A model generated the notes under the pieces. That model was not told where the DNA came from, made no database searches, and worked only from the letters and a program-made list of their open reading frames with translations. From Arthrobacter rhizosphaerae (GTDB lineage: Bacteria; Actinomycetota; Actinomycetes; Actinomycetales; Micrococcaceae): a DNA stretch of 64,000 bases. Both the position numbers and the translations under genes were made by a program. The stretch is from positions 18,082 to 82,081 of the forward strand of contig NZ_JALLAN010000023.1 in NCBI RefSeq assembly GCF_023062595.1, in the 5' to 3' direction. Of the stretch, positions 8,384 through 16,033 are shown one piece after another (the stretch's first letter is position 1; the number at the start of each line of letters is the position of its first letter).

Positions 8384-8412
8384 AAAAAAACGACCGCCTG
8401 GCGAGGCGGTCG
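8384..8412 (-). terminator. Attenuator terminator hairpin upstream of the PhzE/TrpEG-type gene
   Basis: On the minus strand CGACCGCC, a 6-nt loop and GGCGGTCG form an 8-bp GC stem followed by seven T (8390-8384). It lies 43 nt before the start codon of the chorismate enzyme, so it is a conditional terminator inside the leader. Confidence 0.9.
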
Positions 8413-8435
8413 TGAGCGTAATGGTGCGCGCGTCT

Positions 8436-8454
8436 GTCCGCCTAGGAGGCGGAC
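8436..8454 (-). promoter_or_regulatory. Upstream hairpin of the Trp attenuator
   Basis: GTCCGCC and GGCGGAC form a 7-bp stem with a 5-nt loop that contains the leader-peptide stop codon. Its GGCGG arm can also pair with the CCGCC arm of the terminator, giving the mutually exclusive structures of a classical attenuator. A ribosome stalled at the two Trp codons would sit directly on the first arm. Confidence 0.75.
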
Positions 8455-8483
8455 CACCAAGAGGAGCAGGTCGAGAAGCGCAT
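8442..8483 (-). CDS. Trp leader peptide (13 aa, tandem Trp)
   Basis: Reads MRFSTCSSWWSAS followed by TAG, with two adjacent TGG codons at positions 9 and 10. Trp is the rarest amino acid, so a WW pair in a 13-codon frame directly before a terminator hairpin and an anthranilate-synthase-like gene is diagnostic of Trp attenuation. The ATG is 6 nt after the TACAAT hexamer, so this peptide is probably translated from a leaderless mRNA. Trp leader peptides with consecutive W codons are known before anthranilate synthase genes in Streptomyces and Corynebacterium. Confidence 0.87.
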   Translation of the reverse strand: MRFSTCSSWWSAS

Positions 8484-8489
8484 GGGCTG

Positions 8490-8519
8490 ATTGTAGGTGG
8501 CAGGATCGGATCCATGCAA
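8490..8519 (-). promoter_or_regulatory. Promoter of the Trp-attenuated leader
   Basis: TTGCAT (8519-8514), an 18-nt spacer and TACAAT (8495-8490) on the minus strand. Six nt separate TACAAT from the leader-peptide ATG. Confidence 0.7.
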
Positions 8520-8586
8520 GCTCGGGCCGCCGGGCAACATGGATCAGCCGGGCCCGGAAATCCGCGGAATTCCGGCCTGCCTCAGG

Positions 8587-8592
8587 TAGCGT
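8587..8592 (+). promoter_or_regulatory. -10 hexamer of a probable leaderless ftsK promoter
   Basis: TAGCGT is followed by 7 nt and the ATG at 8600. This supports 8600 as the start in preference to the in-frame GTG at 8591, which would lie inside the hexamer. Confidence 0.5.
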
Positions 8593-8599
8593 GGCAGCT

Positions 8600-11515
8600 A
8601 TGGCGACACGTACTTCCTCCACGCCTAGAGGAAACTCCCGCAGCAAATCAGGCACCGCCTCCGGCCGGGGCACAGGCTCCTCCGCGCCCAAAACCGCCCG
8701 GTCCACCAGCGGCACCGCTGCCCGAACCCGGCAGATGCCCGCCGTCGTTCCCCACCAGCCGTGGCCCATGCGGATGCTGTCCGGTGCCTGGTTGGGGATC
8801 GGCCACCTCATTGGCGGCGGTGTTCGCCGCATAGGCCATGACGTCAGCGATCTGGCACCGGAGGACCGCAGGGACGGAGCGGGGCTCTTCAACTTTGCTC
8901 TCGCCGTCTTCATCGCAACGTTCGCCTGGTGGGGGATGAAGGGCTGGTTCCCCGATGCCGTCTATGCCGTGGTCAACGGGACCTTTGGCTGGATGTCACT
9001 GCTGCTTCCGCTAATGCTGCTGGTTTGCGCCGTCCGTCTGTTCCGGCAGCCGGCAGACAGCCGCGGTAACAACCGGATCGGCATCGGCTTCCTGATCATG
9101 ACCTTCGCCGGGTCGGCTCTGGCGCACATCATAGGTGGCCAGCCGACCGTGTCGGATGGCTTCGAGGGCCTCCGGCAAGCAGGCGGAATGCTGGGATTCC
9201 TGGCGGCGTCCCCCTTGGCCGCTATTCACGTCGCCGTGCCGCTGATGGTCTATGGACTGCTCGCATTCACGTCCCTGCTTGTTGTCACGGCAACTCCCTT
9301 CGGAGCCATTCCACGCCGGCTCAAGGGCGCTTATGAACATCTCATGGGCATTGATCTCCAAGAGCCCGGGGATCACGCGAACGGTCATGACCGCAGCTAC
9401 CTGTACGGCGATTCGGCGGCGGAATCACCCAAGAAGAAAAAGCGCATGCGGCTCTTCGGCAAAGACCAGGACACCGACGCCGGTCTGGAAGGCTACGTCG
9501 GGGACGAAGCCTTTGAGACTCCGGTCATCGACGACGACGAGCCCGGCTCCAAGGGTGACAAGCGGTCCGCGGCGGCCGCGCCCGGGGTCCGGCGACCCAC
9601 CCAAGCCGAAATCGCCATCGAAAAGATCAAGGCGGCCCAGGGTCTTGGCTCCCGGACTGACATGGCCGGGGAGAACGCCACCGAGGCCATTCCCCTCGTG
9701 ACACCCGGCATGGTGGCCGCTGGATCCCTTAACGCGGCCCCGTCGAAGCCGTCAGGTGTTCCGGTGAACCCCGTACCCGCGAATCCTGTGGCCCCCGCCC
9801 CGCCGCCGACGCCCATCCCGCAGCGTACGGAGCAGCTTTCGCTGGCCGGGGATGTCACCTATACCCTGCCGTCGTCGGATGTCCTGACGCCCGGATCCAT
9901 TCCCAAGGAGCGCACTGAAGCCAACGACGCCATCGTGGCCTCGCTGACCGAAACGCTCAACCAGTTCAATGTGGAGGCGCAGGTCACCGGCTTCAGCCGC
10001 GGACCCACTGTGACGCGTTACGAGATTGAGTTGTCACCTGGCACTAAGGTGGAGCGCGTTACTGCCCTGTCCAAGAACATCTCCTACGCTGTGGCCAGCT
10101 CGGATGTGCGCATCCTGAGCCCGATTCCCGGCAAATCGGCGATCGGCATCGAGATCCCCAACACCGACCGCGAGACGGTGTCGCTTGGTGATGTGCTCCG
10201 CAGCCAGAATGCCCGTCGTACGGACCACCCCATGGTGATGGGGGTTGGCAAGGACGTCGAAGGCGGCTACGTTGTCGCGAACCTCGCGAAGATGCCTCAC
10301 CTCCTCGTCGCCGGTGCCACCGGCGCGGGTAAGTCTTCCTTCGTCAACTCCATGATCACCTCAATCCTGATGCGGGCCACCCCGGACGAGGTGCGGATGG
10401 TCATGGTGGACCCCAAGCGCGTGGAGCTCACCGCCTACGAGGGCGTACCCCACCTGATCACACCCATCATCACCAATCCGAAGAAGGCGGCGGAAGCCCT
10501 GCAGTGGGTGGTCCGCGAGATGGACGCCCGGTACGACGACCTCGCCAACTACGGCTTCAAGCACATTGACGACTTCAACAAAGCAGTCCGTGCCGGGAAG
10601 GTCCACCCGCCCGTCGACTCCAAGCGTGTCATCCGCCCGTATCCGTATCTGCTGGTGATCGTAGACGAACTCGCCGACCTCATGATGGTGGCTCCCCGCG
10701 ATGTGGAAGATTCCATCGTCCGCATCACGCAGCTTGCCCGTGCCGCGGGAATCCACCTGGTGCTGGCCACCCAGCGCCCGTCCGTGGACGTTGTCACCGG
10801 CCTGATCAAAGCCAACGTGCCATCCCGAATGGCCTTTGCCACCTCCTCCGTCACTGACTCCCGCGTGGTCCTCGACCAGCCGGGGGCCGAGAAGCTCATT
10901 GGTCAGGGTGACGCCCTCTTCCTGCCGATGGGCGCCTCCAAGGCCATGCGCGTACAGGGTGCTTGGGTGACCGAATCGGAAATCCACAAAGTTGTTGAGC
11001 ACGTCAAGGGCCAGCTCCAGGCAACCTACCGGGACGACGTCGCCGCCGAGGCCCCCAAGAAGCAGATCGACGACGACATCGGCGATGACCTCGAGGTGCT
11101 GCTGCAGGCCACGGAGCTCGTGGTGACCACCCAATTCGGTTCCACCTCAATGCTCCAGCGCAAACTCAGGGTGGGGTTTGCGAAGGCGGGCCGCCTGATG
11201 GACCTGCTGGAGTCCCGCGGTGTGGTGGGTCCGTCGGAGGGATCGAAGGCACGCGATGTCCTGGTCAAGCCTGACGACCTCGCGCCGGTATTGGCAGCAA
11301 TGAAGGGACAGGAAGCGCCGGCCACCCCTGACTCGCACACGGCAGCCCTGAGTGACAACGCCAATGCCAACATCGCCCAGGGCGGTTATGCAGAAGACCT
11401 CGTCGCTTCAGACCTGGAGAACCGCAAGCAGAACGTTGAGTATTACGACGGCGCCGACGGCACCCCGGACGACGAAGATGGCTCCGAGGACGCCTGGTCG
11501 CTCACCGGACGGTAG
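8600..11515 (+). CDS. ftsK: DNA translocase FtsK
   Basis: A 971-residue FtsK/SpoIIIE-type motor that pumps chromosomal DNA through the closing septum during division. The order is a basic Ser/Thr-rich N-terminus, about four membrane segments (roughly residues 90-230), a charged and Pro/Ala-rich linker, the motor domain with Walker A AGATGAGKSS (Lys at about 578) and Walker B VIVDELADLMM, and a C-terminal winged-helix gamma domain (TTQFGSTSMLQRKLRVGF...). The gamma domain reads KOPS-like polar sequences in this family. pgsA follows 9 nt downstream. All motor residues look intact. Confidence 0.95.
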   Translation: MATRTSSTPRGNSRSKSGTASGRGTGSSAPKTARSTSGTAARTRQMPAVVPHQPWPMRMLSGAWLGIGHLIGGGVRRIGHDVSDLAPEDRRDGAGLFNFALAVFIATFAWWGMKGWFPDAVYAVVNGTFGWMSLLLPLMLLVCAVRLFRQPADSRGNNRIGIGFLIMTFAGSALAHIIGGQPTVSDGFEGLRQAGGMLGFLAASPLAAIHVAVPLMVYGLLAFTSLLVVTATPFGAIPRRLKGAYEHLMGIDLQEPGDHANGHDRSYLYGDSAAESPKKKKRMRLFGKDQDTDAGLEGYVGDEAFETPVIDDDEPGSKGDKRSAAAAPGVRRPTQAEIAIEKIKAAQGLGSRTDMAGENATEAIPLVTPGMVAAGSLNAAPSKPSGVPVNPVPANPVAPAPPPTPIPQRTEQLSLAGDVTYTLPSSDVLTPGSIPKERTEANDAIVASLTETLNQFNVEAQVTGFSRGPTVTRYEIELSPGTKVERVTALSKNISYAVASSDVRILSPIPGKSAIGIEIPNTDRETVSLGDVLRSQNARRTDHPMVMGVGKDVEGGYVVANLAKMPHLLVAGATGAGKSSFVNSMITSILMRATPDEVRMVMVDPKRVELTAYEGVPHLITPIITNPKKAAEALQWVVREMDARYDDLANYGFKHIDDFNKAVRAGKVHPPVDSKRVIRPYPYLLVIVDELADLMMVAPRDVEDSIVRITQLARAAGIHLVLATQRPSVDVVTGLIKANVPSRMAFATSSVTDSRVVLDQPGAEKLIGQGDALFLPMGASKAMRVQGAWVTESEIHKVVEHVKGQLQATYRDDVAAEAPKKQIDDDIGDDLEVLLQATELVVTTQFGSTSMLQRKLRVGFAKAGRLMDLLESRGVVGPSEGSKARDVLVKPDDLAPVLAAMKGQEAPATPDSHTAALSDNANANIAQGGYAEDLVASDLENRKQNVEYYDGADGTPDDEDGSEDAWSLTGR

Positions 11516-11524
11516 CCTAGGAAG

Positions 11525-12151
11525 GTGACTAGCACCGAGGCCCACAGCACCGGTTCCTCCTCGGGAATCTGGAATCTGCCGAACATCCTGACCATGCTCC
11601 GGATTGTGTTGGTGCCATTCTTCGTGTGGTTCCTTGCCGCCGATAACAGCAGCCACGGCTTCTGGCGTTGGGCGGCCGTGGTGGCGTTCGCCGTCGCGAT
11701 TTACACCGACAAGCTCGACGGCGACATCGCCCGCAGCCGCGGCCTCGTAACCGACTTCGGAAAAATTGCCGATCCCATCGCGGATAAATTGCTCATCGGA
11801 TCAGCGTTGGTGATGCTGTCAATCCTGAACGAACTGCCATGGTGGATCACCATACTGATTCTTGTCCGCGAGTGGGGCATCACAGCCCTCCGGTTCTTCG
11901 TCATCCGCTACGGTGTGATTCCGGCCTCGCGTGGCGGGAAGCTGAAAACCGTAGTACAGACCCTGGCGATCTTCCTCTACGTCATTCCGCTGGCAGCCCT
12001 GGCGCCATGGCTGGGAGTCCTTGCTCTCGGAGTCATGCTTGTTGCGGTCGCGATCACTGTATGGACAGGCGTGCAGTATGTCGTGGAAGCGCTTAAACTG
12101 CGGGCACAGGGCCTGCCTTCCAAACGGCGGCCGGACGGGAGCGCGTCATGA
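11525..12151 (+). CDS. pgsA: CDP-diacylglycerol--glycerol-3-phosphate 3-phosphatidyltransferase
   Basis: A 208-residue integral membrane CDP-alcohol phosphatidyltransferase making phosphatidylglycerol phosphate. The family signature D-x2-DG-x2-AR-x8-G-x3-D-x3-D is complete: DKLDGDIARSRG followed by DFGKIADPIADK, with the metal-binding Asp residues present. Four to six hydrophobic segments are visible. The GTG start follows TAGCCTAGGAAG, so either a leaderless promoter (TAGCCT-N6) or the weak AGGAAG ribosome-binding site is possible. Its last 4 nt (ATGA) overlap the next gene, implying translational coupling. Confidence 0.92.
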   Translation: MTSTEAHSTGSSSGIWNLPNILTMLRIVLVPFFVWFLAADNSSHGFWRWAAVVAFAVAIYTDKLDGDIARSRGLVTDFGKIADPIADKLLIGSALVMLSILNELPWWITILILVREWGITALRFFVIRYGVIPASRGGKLKTVVQTLAIFLYVIPLAALAPWLGVLALGVMLVAVAITVWTGVQYVVEALKLRAQGLPSKRRPDGSAS

Positions 12152-12627
12152 GCAACCTTCACAGAAGTGCGGAAGCCGCAGTCACGAAGGCCCGGGAACA
12201 CGGCATCACCGTGGCGACCGGTGAATCCATCACTGCCGGCATGATCGCAGCGGTTTTGGCCGATACCCCCGGGGCCTCAGCCATGCTGCAAGGGGGCGTG
12301 GTGGCCTACCAGAACGAGGTCAAGAGCGCTGTTCTTGGCGTATCGTCGGAACTCCTGGCGGAAGTCGGTTCAGTGGATGGCAGGGTTGCGGAAGCCATGG
12401 CAGCAGGTGTCCGGACCCTCTGCGGCGCCGATATCGGAGTATCAAGTACCGGCGTCGCCGGCCCCGAACCGCATGATGGTCAAGCGGTTGGCAGGGTGTT
12501 CATAGGCATCGCCACTGCGGCAGGATCTTTTGCGTCATCCTATGACTTCCAAGGGAACCGGGCGGAGATCCGTGGGCAGGCGTGTGCGGCGGCCCTGGAA
12601 CAGTTGCTGAAAGCGCTTCCTTCCTAA
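12148..12627 (+). CDS. cinA: CinA-family (C-terminal domain) nicotinamide-nucleotide amidohydrolase
   Basis: A 159-residue stand-alone CinA C-terminal (PncC-type) domain. Such proteins deamidate nicotinamide mononucleotide to nicotinate mononucleotide in pyridine-nucleotide salvage. Motifs are VATGESITAGMIAAVLADTPG (the usual AES.TGG-like opening, residues 22-42), GGVVAYQNEVK and STGVAGPEPHDGQAVG. The COG1058 N-terminal half found in some CinA proteins is absent, as is usual in Actinobacteria. The ATG overlaps the pgsA stop (ATGA). A recA-proximal cinA is a known actinobacterial arrangement. Confidence 0.9.
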   Translation: MSNLHRSAEAAVTKAREHGITVATGESITAGMIAAVLADTPGASAMLQGGVVAYQNEVKSAVLGVSSELLAEVGSVDGRVAEAMAAGVRTLCGADIGVSSTGVAGPEPHDGQAVGRVFIGIATAAGSFASSYDFQGNRAEIRGQACAAALEQLLKALPS

Positions 12628-12873
12628 AGCTACCGGGCGTAAAGTAGCCGGGAACAAAAATTGAATCCCAATAGTTGTTACATTGTGTCGCTTCCGGATC
12701 GCGGAGGCGCCTAGGATAAAAAGACCACACTGGTTCCCCTGAATGGTGAACCTGAAGTATGAGGGAGCAAGGCGATACAGATGGTAAAGCAGCCCGTATC
12801 CGTAAACGGCGTTGTCCGCTGGAAGGATGTGGGCCTCGCCGATCAGGCTAAGAGCGAACAGAAGGAGCGCAAG

Positions 12874-13233
12874 ATGGTTGTTCTTCGTCACGAAATTGGT
12901 GATGTCCTTCGCGATGTCCGCCAGCGCCAAGGCCGTACCCTCCGCGAAGTCTCACACAGTGCCCGGGTTTCGCTCGGCTACTTGAGCGAAGTGGAACGCG
13001 GCCAGAAGGAAGCCTCTTCGGAGCTGCTTTCATCGATCTGCTCGGCCCTGGATGTTCCCTTGTCCGGCATGCTCCGCGAGGTCAGCGACCGCGTGGCCAT
13101 TGCTGAGGGAGTGGCAGTTCCGGACACCGTCCCGCAGGAGTTCTCCCAGCGCTATGGCCGTGACCTCGAGCGCGAGCTGAACACAGACCTTAACGACGAA
13201 CTCACTACGGGCCTCCTGTCAGGCGCCCGCTGA
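12874..13233 (+). CDS. clgR: XRE-type transcriptional regulator, ClgR-like
   Basis: A 119-residue protein with an N-terminal helix-turn-helix (residues 9-62: IGDVLRDVRQRQGRTLREVS, then YLSEVERGQKEASSELLSSI), the pattern of ClgR, which activates clp protease and repair genes in Actinobacteria. The ATG at 12874 follows AAGGAG with 6-nt spacing and is preferred. An in-frame ATG at 12781 would add 31 residues (MVKQPVSVNG...), and both starts are possible. A single domain and a short acidic C-terminus (NTDLNDELTTGLL) complete it. It is followed by a strong terminator. Location between cinA and recA is conserved for this family. Confidence 0.87.
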   Translation: MVVLRHEIGDVLRDVRQRQGRTLREVSHSARVSLGYLSEVERGQKEASSELLSSICSALDVPLSGMLREVSDRVAIAEGVAVPDTVPQEFSQRYGRDLERELNTDLNDELTTGLLSGAR

Positions 13234-13318
13234 TCCGTTCCGGACTGAGCTGTGACCCGGATCTTGAGATTGCCCGACTGACTTCGAGACCTCATGACTT
13301 CAAATCGACTGCTTGACT

Positions 13319-13358
13319 AAACGAAGGGCCCGCCGCAGTTGCGTCGGGCCCTTCGTTT
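13319..13358. terminator. Rho-independent terminator between clgR and the marR-type gene
   Basis: A 14-bp stem AAACGAAGGGCCCG / CGGGCCCTTCGTTT with a 12-nt loop, T-rich on the right foot and A-rich on the left. It serves the convergent genes from both sides. Confidence 0.93.
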
Positions 13359-13395
13359 TTGTGTTGTGCTCCGCGTTCTCTGCGCCGGATCTGCG

Positions 13396-13926
13396 CTACT
13401 GCACATGATCCCTTTTTGATTCGTCCTTGGGGAAGCCATCCCGCTCGTACGTAGTGTTCAGCTTTGCAATGTACCGGGCCAGAGTCTGAAGCTCCGAGAC
13501 CGGCCATTCCCCCAACCGTTCCCGGAACACCTGATTGCGGGCGTCCTGGACCTGATGCATCTTCTCCTCGCCACGGGGAGTGAGCCGAATGGATTGTGCG
13601 CGGCCGTCCACAGGATCGGCTTCCTTGAAAATCAGGCCAATGCTCTCGAGAAAGGCAATCTGCCGGCTCACGGAGGGTTTCCCAACGCCAACGCAGGACG
13701 CCAGATCGGTCAGGCGCATGGGTCCTTCCCTCCGGATGATGGTCAGAAGGCCGTACGCTGCAGGCTCCATATCGGGGTGGACCTGCCGGGAGAGCTGCTG
13801 CGAGACCGAGCGTGCCCTTCGCCAGAAAAGGCTCAATTGCTGTTCCACGGACTGCAGGGCAGCGTCGACGTCGTCGGCGCCCGCAAAATCCTCGGGCGAA
13901 CCTGGGCTGTCAACTGGGTTGCTCAT
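13396..13926 (-). CDS. MarR-family transcriptional regulator
   Basis: A 176-residue winged-helix regulator. Residues about 50-150 contain the MarR core: YGLLTIIRREGPMRLTDLASCVGVGKPSVSRQIAFLESIGLIFKEADPVDGRAQSIRLTPRG, with the DxRxxxxxLT wing. The N-terminus is acidic and probably disordered. It is likely a dimeric DNA-binding repressor, ligand unknown. The ATG stands 7 nt after TAGAAT, suggesting a leaderless mRNA. It is divergent from the DUF3046 gene by 41 nt, so the two promoters overlap and this regulator could control both. Confidence 0.9.
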   Translation of the reverse strand: MSNPVDSPGSPEDFAGADDVDAALQSVEQQLSLFWRRARSVSQQLSRQVHPDMEPAAYGLLTIIRREGPMRLTDLASCVGVGKPSVSRQIAFLESIGLIFKEADPVDGRAQSIRLTPRGEEKMHQVQDARNQVFRERLGEWPVSELQTLARYIAKLNTTYERDGFPKDESKRDHVQ

Positions 13927-13933
13927 GGCAACA

Positions 13934-13939
13934 ATTCTA
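13934..13939 (-). promoter_or_regulatory. -10 hexamer of a probable leaderless marR-type promoter
   Basis: On the minus strand TAGAAT, 7 nt, then ATG. It lies in the short divergent region shared with the DUF3046 gene. Confidence 0.55.
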
Positions 13940-13967
13940 GAGTCAGCGTCCGTGAGAGACTCTATTG

Positions 13968-14192
13968 GTGCGGATTAGCGAATTTTGGCGGCTCATGGAC
14001 GATGAATTTGGCGCCGGCTACTCGCGGGTTCTGAGCAGTTCATTGGTGCTGGCTGCTGTTGGTGGACGAACGGCGGACCAGGCCTTGGCTGCTGGCGTCA
14101 GCCCACGTGCCGTATGGCTCGCCATCTGCGAGCTGCAGGATGTTCCCCAGGAGCGACGCCTCGGCAGGGACATCAGCCCGCGTCGCGATTAG
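13968..14192 (+). CDS. DUF3046 protein
   Basis: A 74-residue protein beginning (M)RISEFWRLMDDEFG, the conserved opening of DUF3046, a family almost always found directly upstream of recA in Actinobacteria. Function is unknown. The GTG at 13968 is preferred over the TTG one codon earlier because family members begin MRxSEFW. The middle is Ala/Leu-rich (SSLVLAAVGGRTADQALAAGV) and the C-terminus basic (RRLGRDISPRRD). It is separated from recA by a LexA box, so recA has its own promoter. Confidence 0.88.
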   Translation: MRISEFWRLMDDEFGAGYSRVLSSSLVLAAVGGRTADQALAAGVSPRAVWLAICELQDVPQERRLGRDISPRRD

Positions 14193-14218
14193 CGCCGGCT
14201 GACACGCCGGTCACTTGT

Positions 14219-14234
14219 TCGAATATCTGTTCGG
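14219..14234 (+). promoter_or_regulatory. LexA (SOS) box of recA
   Basis: TCGAATATCTGTTCGG fits TCGAAC-N4-GTTCGA with two mismatches. A -10 candidate TATGCT follows at 14242-14247, putting the box over the -35 region. The recA leader would then be about 120 nt. Confidence 0.85.
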
Positions 14235-14378
14235 GTAGGACTATGCTTTTTTGAGAGTGTTATCCACATAAGCAAGGTGTCCCGGCCAGAATGTCGGTGG
14301 GTGCAATTAGCGTCGTTGATGACAAAGAAACGGCCGCTGAGGCCACTCCAAAGCGAGAAAGCATTAGAGGTGTGAACC

Positions 14379-15431
14379 ATGGCGGCAGCCCCGGATCGTG
14401 AAAAGGCGCTTGAAGCAGCGCTCGCGCAGATTGACAAGCAGTTCGGCAAAGGCTCCGTCATGCGCCTCGGAGACGAGGTCCGGGCGCCGATTGAGGTTAT
14501 CCCCACCGGTTCCATCGCGCTGGACGTGGCCTTGGGAATTGGCGGGCTGCCCCGCGGCCGCGTCGTGGAAATCTACGGACCCGAATCGTCAGGTAAAACT
14601 ACTGTTGCCTTGCACGCCGTAGCTAATGCCCAACGACTGGGCGGCATTGCTGCCTTCATCGACGCCGAGCACGCCCTCGACCCCGAGTACGCCGCGAAAC
14701 TGGGAGTCGATACAGATGCCCTCCTGGTGTCCCAGCCGGACACCGGAGAGCAGGCGCTCGAAATCATGGACATGCTGATCGGCTCCGGCTCGCTGGATGT
14801 CATCGTCATTGACTCCGTGGCAGCCTTGGTTCCGCGTGCGGAAATCGAAGGCGATATGGGTGACAGCCACGTGGGCTTGCAGGCACGGCTCATGAGCCAG
14901 GCACTCAGGAAGATCACCGGGCGCTTGAGCCAAACCAAGACCACCGCGATCTTCATTAACCAGCTGCGTGAAAAGATCGGCGTCTTCTTCGGGTCACCGG
15001 AAACCACCACAGGCGGTAAGGCCCTGAAGTTCTATGCCTCCATCCGTATCGACGTCCGCAGGATCCAGACGCTGAAAGAAGGCGCGGATTCGGTCGGAAA
15101 CCGGACCAAGGCAAAGATCGTCAAGAACAAGATGGCACCCCCCTTCAAAATCGCGGAGTTCGACATCATCTACGGTCAGGGGATCTCCCGTGAGGGCGGC
15201 ATCATCGACATGGGTGTCGAGCACGGGATCATCAAGAAGTCAGGTTCCTGGTTCACCTACGACGGTGACCAGCTCGGTCAGGGTATGGAGAACTCGCGCC
15301 GCTTCCTGCGCGACAACCCCGAGCTCGCCGCCGAGTTGGAACGGCTCATCAAGGAGAAGCTCGGCGTTGGAGTGAAGCCCGCAGCAGAAGCCGAAGCCGC
15401 ACCGAAGCTCAAGGCCGTTGACGGCTTCTAA
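14379..15431 (+). CDS. recA: Recombinase RecA
   Basis: A 350-residue RecA that forms filaments on single-stranded DNA, drives strand exchange and triggers LexA self-cleavage. Walker A is GPESSGKT (residues 67-74), Walker B is LDVIVIDSVAALVPRAE, and the FINQLREKIGVFFGSPETTTGG L2 segment is present. There is no intein, unlike M. tuberculosis RecA. The C-terminus is Ala/Lys/Glu-rich. Regulation by LexA is indicated by the box about 150 nt upstream. recX overlaps its 3' end. Confidence 0.98.
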   Translation: MAAAPDREKALEAALAQIDKQFGKGSVMRLGDEVRAPIEVIPTGSIALDVALGIGGLPRGRVVEIYGPESSGKTTVALHAVANAQRLGGIAAFIDAEHALDPEYAAKLGVDTDALLVSQPDTGEQALEIMDMLIGSGSLDVIVIDSVAALVPRAEIEGDMGDSHVGLQARLMSQALRKITGRLSQTKTTAIFINQLREKIGVFFGSPETTTGGKALKFYASIRIDVRRIQTLKEGADSVGNRTKAKIVKNKMAPPFKIAEFDIIYGQGISREGGIIDMGVEHGIIKKSGSWFTYDGDQLGQGMENSRRFLRDNPELAAELERLIKEKLGVGVKPAAEAEAAPKLKAVDGF

Positions 15432-15951
15432 CCGCACCAGGGATCCGGCTGCGCTCGATGCGGAGCCGGATCCGGCATCAGTCGCCCGCGCCATAGTGCT
15501 GAGGCAGCTGACAAATTCGCCCAAGAGCCGCCTTCAGTTGGCCAGGAAACTCGCCGAACGGAACGTACCAGAGGACGTTGCGGAGGCAGTTCTTGACCGC
15601 TTCGAAGAGGTTCGCCTGGTTGACGACGCTGAATTTGCTGATGCCTGGGTACGAAGCCGCTCCCAGTCACGAAAACTGGCACGCGGCGCCCTGAAGAGGG
15701 AGCTTGCGGAGAAGGGCATTGATTCAGAGACGGCATCCCAGGCGCTCGAGCAGATCACGGATGAAGCCGAGGAGTCCGCTGCGCGCGAACTCGTGATGCG
15801 GAAGCTGCGCGGTTCCGGCCCGTTCGAGGATCGAAGCGAGCGGGACAAGGCCACGCGCAGGCTTGCTTCCATGCTGGCACGGAAGGGCTACAACCCGTCC
15901 GCAGCCTTCAGGATTGTCGCGGAGGTCCTGGATTCGGCCGGCGATCCGTGA
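15418..15951 (+). CDS. recX: Regulatory protein RecX
   Basis: A 177-residue RecX, which binds RecA filaments and limits their activity. It is made of three-helix repeats: VARAIVLRQLTNSPKSRLQLARKL, then LVDDAEFADAWVRSRSQSRKLARGALKREL, then a C-terminal KATRRLASMLARKGYNPSAAFRIV. A TTG start (MTASNRTRD...) inside the recA 3' end gives a 14-nt overlap, pointing to translational coupling. Sharing the recA transcript places it in the SOS response. No competing downstream start has a good ribosome-binding site. Confidence 0.93.
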   Translation: MTASNRTRDPAALDAEPDPASVARAIVLRQLTNSPKSRLQLARKLAERNVPEDVAEAVLDRFEEVRLVDDAEFADAWVRSRSQSRKLARGALKRELAEKGIDSETASQALEQITDEAEESAARELVMRKLRGSGPFEDRSERDKATRRLASMLARKGYNPSAAFRIVAEVLDSAGDP

Positions 15952-16021
15952 TCGCTGTGAATCCCGGACACAGATCAAAGCCTCTCGCAGACCCCCACGA
16001 GCAGCCAACCGTTTCAACCGT

Positions 16022-16027
16022 TACCCT
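16022..16027 (+). promoter_or_regulatory. -10 hexamer of a probable leaderless miaB promoter
   Basis: TACCCT, 6 nt, then the GTG start at 16034. No ribosome-binding site precedes the start. Confidence 0.5.
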
Positions 16028-16033
16028 TAATGG

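Noticed and set aside
8341..8913. N-terminal extension of the PhzE/TrpEG-type protein
   Set aside because: The in-frame upstream sequence covers the attenuator, the leader peptide and the start of ftsK, and the family begins near MTSLLSRL.
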